A stretch of DNA of 64,000 nt from Nannochloropsis salina CCMP1776 (taxonomy: Eukaryota; Sar; Eustigmatophyceae; Eustigmatales; Monodopsidaceae). Numbering within the stretch: the stretch's first letter is position 1; the number at the start of each line of letters is the position of its first letter. Shown piece by piece: positions 60,286 to 64,000 of this stretch. The stretch is taken from NCBI GenBank assembly GCA_004565275.1, contig SDOX01000019.1, positions 802,340 to 866,339 of the forward strand, in the 5' to 3' direction. Under the pieces are notes generated by a model. That model made no database searches and was not told where the DNA came from. It worked only from the letters and a program-made list of their open reading frames with translations. Made by a program: the position numbers and the translations under genes.

Positions 60286-61641
60286 CTAAGTTTCACGTTT
60301 ACATGGCTGTAGTGTCTGTTTCATTGATGTTGTATTACTCTTTGTCGGTGATGGCCGCGTGGGAAAAGGAAAGAGTCCATCTTCATCCTCGATGTGCTCT
60401 CCAACGTCCAGAAAAGGCGGGAACTCTGGGATTCCACCTTTTGCCTGCCGGCGTAACGTGAAAAGCTCAGGTCCAAACTTTGTCTTGGCGTCTAAATGAT
60501 GGTGGATTACCACAAACGCTTGTTGTGCCCATAAAAATGAATACCGCGTTTGAAAGACCTCCTTCCTGGATGGATCAGCCATTGTGGTACTGCGAGAGTA
60601 AAACTCGCGTGCGTCGATGATCCGTTTCAATTCTGCCTCGTGTCCATCATCCAAGCGCTGCTTGCTGGTGTGCGCATAGGCCACAGATCCATCTTGAGAC
60701 CTCTCCTCAACGTAATTGTACTCAACGCTTACTTTCCTGCCGTCTGGCAGAGGCCGGCCAACGTTCATCAAATACACCTTACGGACCTGGGTTTTTTCAA
60801 AAGGCACGGTAAAAGAATCCGGCTTTGGCTTTTTTCGCAAAAACCACCTATCCGCACCACGAGGCAGCTGTGGTAGTCCCACCAGGCGAGCCGCTTCATC
60901 TTGGACCCGAGCGAGTTTCCCCTCAAAGTCAGTAGAATTGTCAATGACGTAATGCCGAGGGTGCCCGTTCCACACACCCTGCGTCTTCATGTCTACTTCT
61001 CGCGCGAACTCAGGAGACTCCGTGCGGGTCACATTGTTCAGCAAAGAGTAGAAAGGTTCCGCACCCATCGCCGCAGTCACCAAATGGAAGATTGCATCAT
61101 ATCTACCTTCACGAATGCTCAAAAGCTCGAGGCCTTTCTTCTTAACTAATTCTTCCCAAAGGTCCTTGCTGACGTAGGCCGCGCCATCCAGAGTGCCCCG
61201 ATCACACAGTATTACCGATGGCCTTCCTAAAGAGCGGGCTATTCGCTCCATTCCATCTTCGAGATGGATCTGAAAATCAAGCACTGCATCCTGGAACCAA
61301 TACTGGGTCTCATTCGAACCCAAGATATCCGCGAGTGCAACGCCGTTCGACCACAGGGTCGTCGCAGCTTCAGGGACGGTAAACACACGAAAGCCGTGCG
61401 TGCGGAAGAATTCTGACAAGCGGGCAAGCGACGTGGTTTTACCACCGCAGGGTCCCCCAGTAAGGACAATCTTTATAAGTCGGGGTCGTCCGTCGCTATC
61501 TTTATGGGGTCCATGCTGCTGATGGTGAGCTTGTTCCGTGCTTTCTTGTCCAGCATCATCTTGGTTAAGCCGTTTGTCATTCACATCGCCATTCGTGACA
61601 CGGTTTTGTGACTGGGAGTGATCGTGAAGATGGCTGGTCAT
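60286..61641 (-). CDS. P-loop NTPase (AAA_28) plus CYTH-like protein, Ttd14-like
   Basis: 451 residues from the ATG at 61641; the frame is open 22 codons further upstream from a GTG. The N-terminal P-loop domain has Walker A 'LTGGPCGGKTTSLARLSEFF', 'VFTVPEAATTLWSNG' and a Walker B-like 'PSVILCDRGTLDGAAYVSKD', the AAA_28 pattern (GGPxxGKT, PE, DRGxxD). The C-terminal part, 'VRKVYLMNVG', 'KVSVEYNYVEERSQDGSVAY' and 'TSKQRLDDGHEAELKRIIDA', fits a CYTH-like tunnel fold. The same two-domain order is found in Drosophila Ttd14, which binds GTP and phosphatidic acid and is needed for trafficking of the TRPL channel. Biochemical role in algae is unknown. A TGACGTC lies at 61718, 77 bases upstream of the ATG. 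Confidence 0.7.
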   Translation of the reverse strand: MTSHLHDHSQSQNRVTNGDVNDKRLNQDDAGQESTEQAHHQQHGPHKDSDGRPRLIKIVLTGGPCGGKTTSLARLSEFFRTHGFRVFTVPEAATTLWSNGVALADILGSNETQYWFQDAVLDFQIHLEDGMERIARSLGRPSVILCDRGTLDGAAYVSKDLWEELVKKKGLELLSIREGRYDAIFHLVTAAMGAEPFYSLLNNVTRTESPEFAREVDMKTQGVWNGHPRHYVIDNSTDFEGKLARVQDEAARLVGLPQLPRGADRWFLRKKPKPDSFTVPFEKTQVRKVYLMNVGRPLPDGRKVSVEYNYVEERSQDGSVAYAHTSKQRLDDGHEAELKRIIDAREFYSRSTTMADPSRKEVFQTRYSFLWAQQAFVVIHHHLDAKTKFGPELFTLRRQAKGGIPEFPPFLDVGEHIEDEDGLFPFPTRPSPTKSNTTSMKQTLQPCKRET

Positions 61642-62182
61642 TTTTTCCTTCCGATAATTTTGCCGTGCGAAGATGACGCGACTGCTGCTCTTGGTGACAA
61701 AATTCACTACTTAATACTGACGTCTTCGTTGCCTTAACTTTCCAGTTTTTTCCCGGACATCTGAATGGGGAAAGAAATAGAAATGTAACGTAAGATAGGG
61801 ATAGATGCTTGCTGACTAGCGTCAGTCGCATGCCAAGTTACTTCGAATCTTAATTACACCGGCTTTACATGCCCGATTCGGTTTTCCCGGTCTTTTCCTC
61901 TTCCGGAGAAGTAACATACGTGCTACGTGCTACGGATCGTCGCAGAGATGTCACTTTCTAAGACACAAAATGCACCAAAAAGAGAGCAATGTCGCGCCTC
62001 TGAAAATCGGCAAAAGCCAATCATCAAGCGTATCGGATGTCTATCAATATGGTTACGCGTCTATTAACATTAGTTTTTAATCACAATTCGAGGATTATTC
62101 CCCGGCACACTAGTGATGTTGCCAGGCAAGCAGGTATCGTAGTGATGTTTTCAGACATATCCCGCGTTTCCTGAAGACCCTT
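61642..62182. other. Intergenic region
   Basis: About 540 bases between two minus-strand genes; holds the promoter of the Ttd14-like gene, including TGACGTC at 61718-61724. No gene recognised. Confidence 0.4.
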
Positions 62183-63382
62183 CTAGGACTCTTTGCGGTA
62201 GGTGCCGTGCAAGACATCCAAAAAACGAAATGGGAAGCCAAAATTGGCATTTGTGTACGAGTGATGGATATCGTGGAAGCGAGTATCATAAACCTGTCGT
62301 GTATATGATGGTTTGGATGTTTATTAGCATCAACGTCAATGCCATACTGAGACGAAATGTTAATGAGTGATTTGGGAGCTAGAACACGATGAGGCCACAA
62401 GTCTTCCATAAACTACAGTAAAGATCATCTGCAAGTACCTTTGCTATCTGAAACGCATTTTTTGGTGAGGATTTTGACCGTTAATCCTGACCATCCTCCA
62501 CCTCTCTCTACCTCGACACTCACCCTCGGCAATCGGACATCGATCCCAGAATGGTCCAGGATCCCACACAAGCCGAGCAATGTCAAGTACACGGCAAAGG
62601 AGAGCACATGCATGGGAAGCACCAAGGCAGGAGAGTAAAGAATGAAGTAGTAGCCCAACGCCTGTACATCAGGAGGAGCTTGAAGTGAGCACGCAAAACA
62701 AAGGTAGTGCTGAATTGCTGGCCCTTACCTCCAAAGGAGCGATGTACATATCATCAAAAGGAGCCGGGGCTTTATAAAAGTGATGGTGTTTGTGGAATCG
62801 CCGGTAGACGGGTCCATAATGCATCAAACGATGCCAGTAGTACTCCCATGCACTCTGCCATCCCAGACTCGCAACTACTAACCAAATCTCACCCAAGAGC
62901 CACCAAATTACTTCCCTGTTCCCAAGTACATGCGGATGACCAGTCTTCAGTTGACTTCCAATGCCTCGCACTGTTCCTTCAGCCGTCAGGAGTGCGAAAA
63001 GCGACGCTATCATCAGGTTGAATGTCGCAAATAGCGCGTGCTGGGGGGCTCGGCCCTTTACTCCTCGTCGCCAGGGCCAGGGCACGTCCGCAAGATTCGC
63101 AAGCGCAAAAGAAATAAGGGTACTATTATTGACTGTTGAAGTTAGCTTGGAAGTTGATATCACCTGACGCTTTCTGCCTTCAGGGGATGCACCATAAATT
63201 GTGCCAGTCTCCCTCTTGTTGAAGTGTCCGGTATTGTGGGTCTGAATTTTCCAGCTTTCCGTTTCAGAACAGCGGCATTGGTAAAAGATTATGTAAAGTG
63301 CCGCATTCAAGGTAAGATAGCCCCAAAATATAATTAAGAAGGCAGCAACCGCGTAAGGAGAAAGTGGAAGCAAATATGACAT
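62183..63382 (-). CDS. Sterol desaturase / fatty-acid hydroxylase superfamily enzyme, three exons
   Basis: Exons 63382-62729, 62661-62524 and 62293-62183 (GT-AG, all phase 0) give 300 residues from 'MSYLLPLSPYAV'. A TTG-started frame extends 38 codons further. These are di-iron membrane enzymes of the ER. Histidine boxes: 'HRLMH' (HxxxH), 'HKHHH' (HxxHH) and, in exon 3, 'HDIHH' (HxxHH), which confirms the splicing. Helices: 'VAAFLIIFWGYLTLNAALYI', 'FATFNLMIASLFALL', 'WLLGEIWLVVASLGW' and 'FILYSPALVLPMHVLSFAVY'. 'FHDIHHSYTNANFGFP' and 'LDVLHGTY' are typical of the family end. The layout is nearest to cholesterol 25-hydroxylase/C-5 desaturase-like members; the substrate (sterol, fatty acid or alkyl lipid) cannot be told. 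Confidence 0.85.
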
Positions 63383-64000
63383 ACCCTTACGACGCCGCAA
63401 ACAACTCGGAGCAATGCGACCAAAGCGCAGAGCGATAAAGAAAGACTGGGCTATGCTCGTTTCTGGTGAGCTATTTAAACTCTGATAGGACAGCAATGGA
63501 GTAAGGGGGGTTAAGTGGACGGTTTTTCCAGGTTATTGCTGGCGTTTGGGCATTTTTTGTTCACCCAAGGTAGGTCAACCTCCTGGCTCTCGCGCGCCGC
63601 CCGCTCCTTGGTGCCGGTGATACCGCGAGGCGTTTGGCCATCCAGATGGGTTTAAAGCCACATACACACATGCCAAACATTCGCTTCTGCCTTATGGATG
63701 CAAAAATCGTAGAAGCAGTACCGCACGTGTGGAGTGATTGGCTTTACGAGTGTTGGAATCATGCTAACTTTTGTTCAAAATGCTCATGGACCCCCGTACT
63801 CTGTGGCGGTACCCATTCTCCCCGAATGCACACGAAACCTCTACAGTCAGAGACGGGCAGTAATGAAGCTTCGAACCGCCCTGCGGCGATTGTGCACGTC
63901 CTGCTACATGGTGCGGCGGCAAGGCCGGCTTTTTGTTTACTGTAAGGCCAACCCGAGACACAAGCAACGTCAGGGGCGAGGACCGCGCCGCAAGCTCCAT
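63383..64000. other. Window end, no gene assigned
   Basis: Upstream side of the hydroxylase gene. A minus-strand frame (63764-64000) is open to the window edge and might be part of an exon, but has no recognisable domain. Confidence 0.35.

Noticed and set aside
1-64000. CRISPR arrays, rRNA, LTR or virus-derived elements
   Set aside because: No regularly spaced repeats, rRNA-like cores, paired long terminal repeats, or reverse transcriptase, integrase or capsid motifs were noticed on either strand.

Overview
This 64 kb window looks like nuclear DNA of a gene-dense, photosynthetic stramenopile (heterokont) alga. A eustigmatophyte of the Nannochloropsis/Microchloropsis type is my best guess, but this is inference from gene style and not a sequence match. 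Reasons: purely eukaryotic gene content (TAF10, ELP5, VPS33, RBM22, CSL4, eIF2A, GGNBP2); few, mostly short GT-AG introns (the reconstructed ones range from 52 to 570 nt); short intergenic gaps with genes alternating on both strands; and at least three proteins with a signal-peptide-like N-terminus followed by a transit-like stretch, as expected for a secondary red-lineage plastid (a GrpE, an FKBP and a GNAT acetyltransferase). Coding and non-coding parts carry many G-rich and A/G-rich low-complexity tracts.

Left part (1-23 kb): the 3' end of a TRPC4AP-like gene; two minus-strand membrane protein genes of unknown family; a three-RRM hnRNP R/Q-like RNA-binding protein with a long poly-Q/Pro tail; ELP5 (Elongator); VPS33 (SM protein); TAF10 (three exons rebuilt here); a PX-domain protein; a two-exon GGNBP2 homologue; and an MgtE/SLC41-type Mg2+ transporter with CBS domains.

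Middle (23-45 kb): an SH2-domain protein followed in the same reading phase by a TPR-like protein, possibly one gene; a CysQ-type 3'(2'),5'-bisphosphate nucleotidase; a RING protein with an unusual C-terminal zinc motif; an F-box/LRR protein; pyruvate decarboxylase in six exons that splice to a complete 567-residue protein; plastid GrpE; RBM22 in three exons; a Cys-rich type I membrane protein; a GPANK1-like G-patch protein; and a lumen-type FKBP.

Right part (45-64 kb): a four-exon gene of unknown family with a C-terminal membrane anchor; a plastid-targeted GNAT; the exosome cap protein CSL4; a PP2A B56 regulatory subunit fused to a PDK1-like protein kinase; eIF2A; a large GRAM-like protein; a Ttd14-like P-loop/CYTH protein; and a sterol desaturase/fatty-acid hydroxylase family enzyme.

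The genes do not form one pathway; this is an ordinary nuclear neighbourhood. The most interesting object is the B56-kinase fusion at about 50.4-54.0 kb: one uninterrupted reading frame joins a phosphatase-targeting subunit to a kinase of the PDK1 type. In animals PDK1 and PP2A-B56 act on the same phosphorylation site of Akt in opposite directions. Second is the SH2/TPR locus. I saw no rRNA, credible tRNA, CRISPR, LTR element or virus-derived element.
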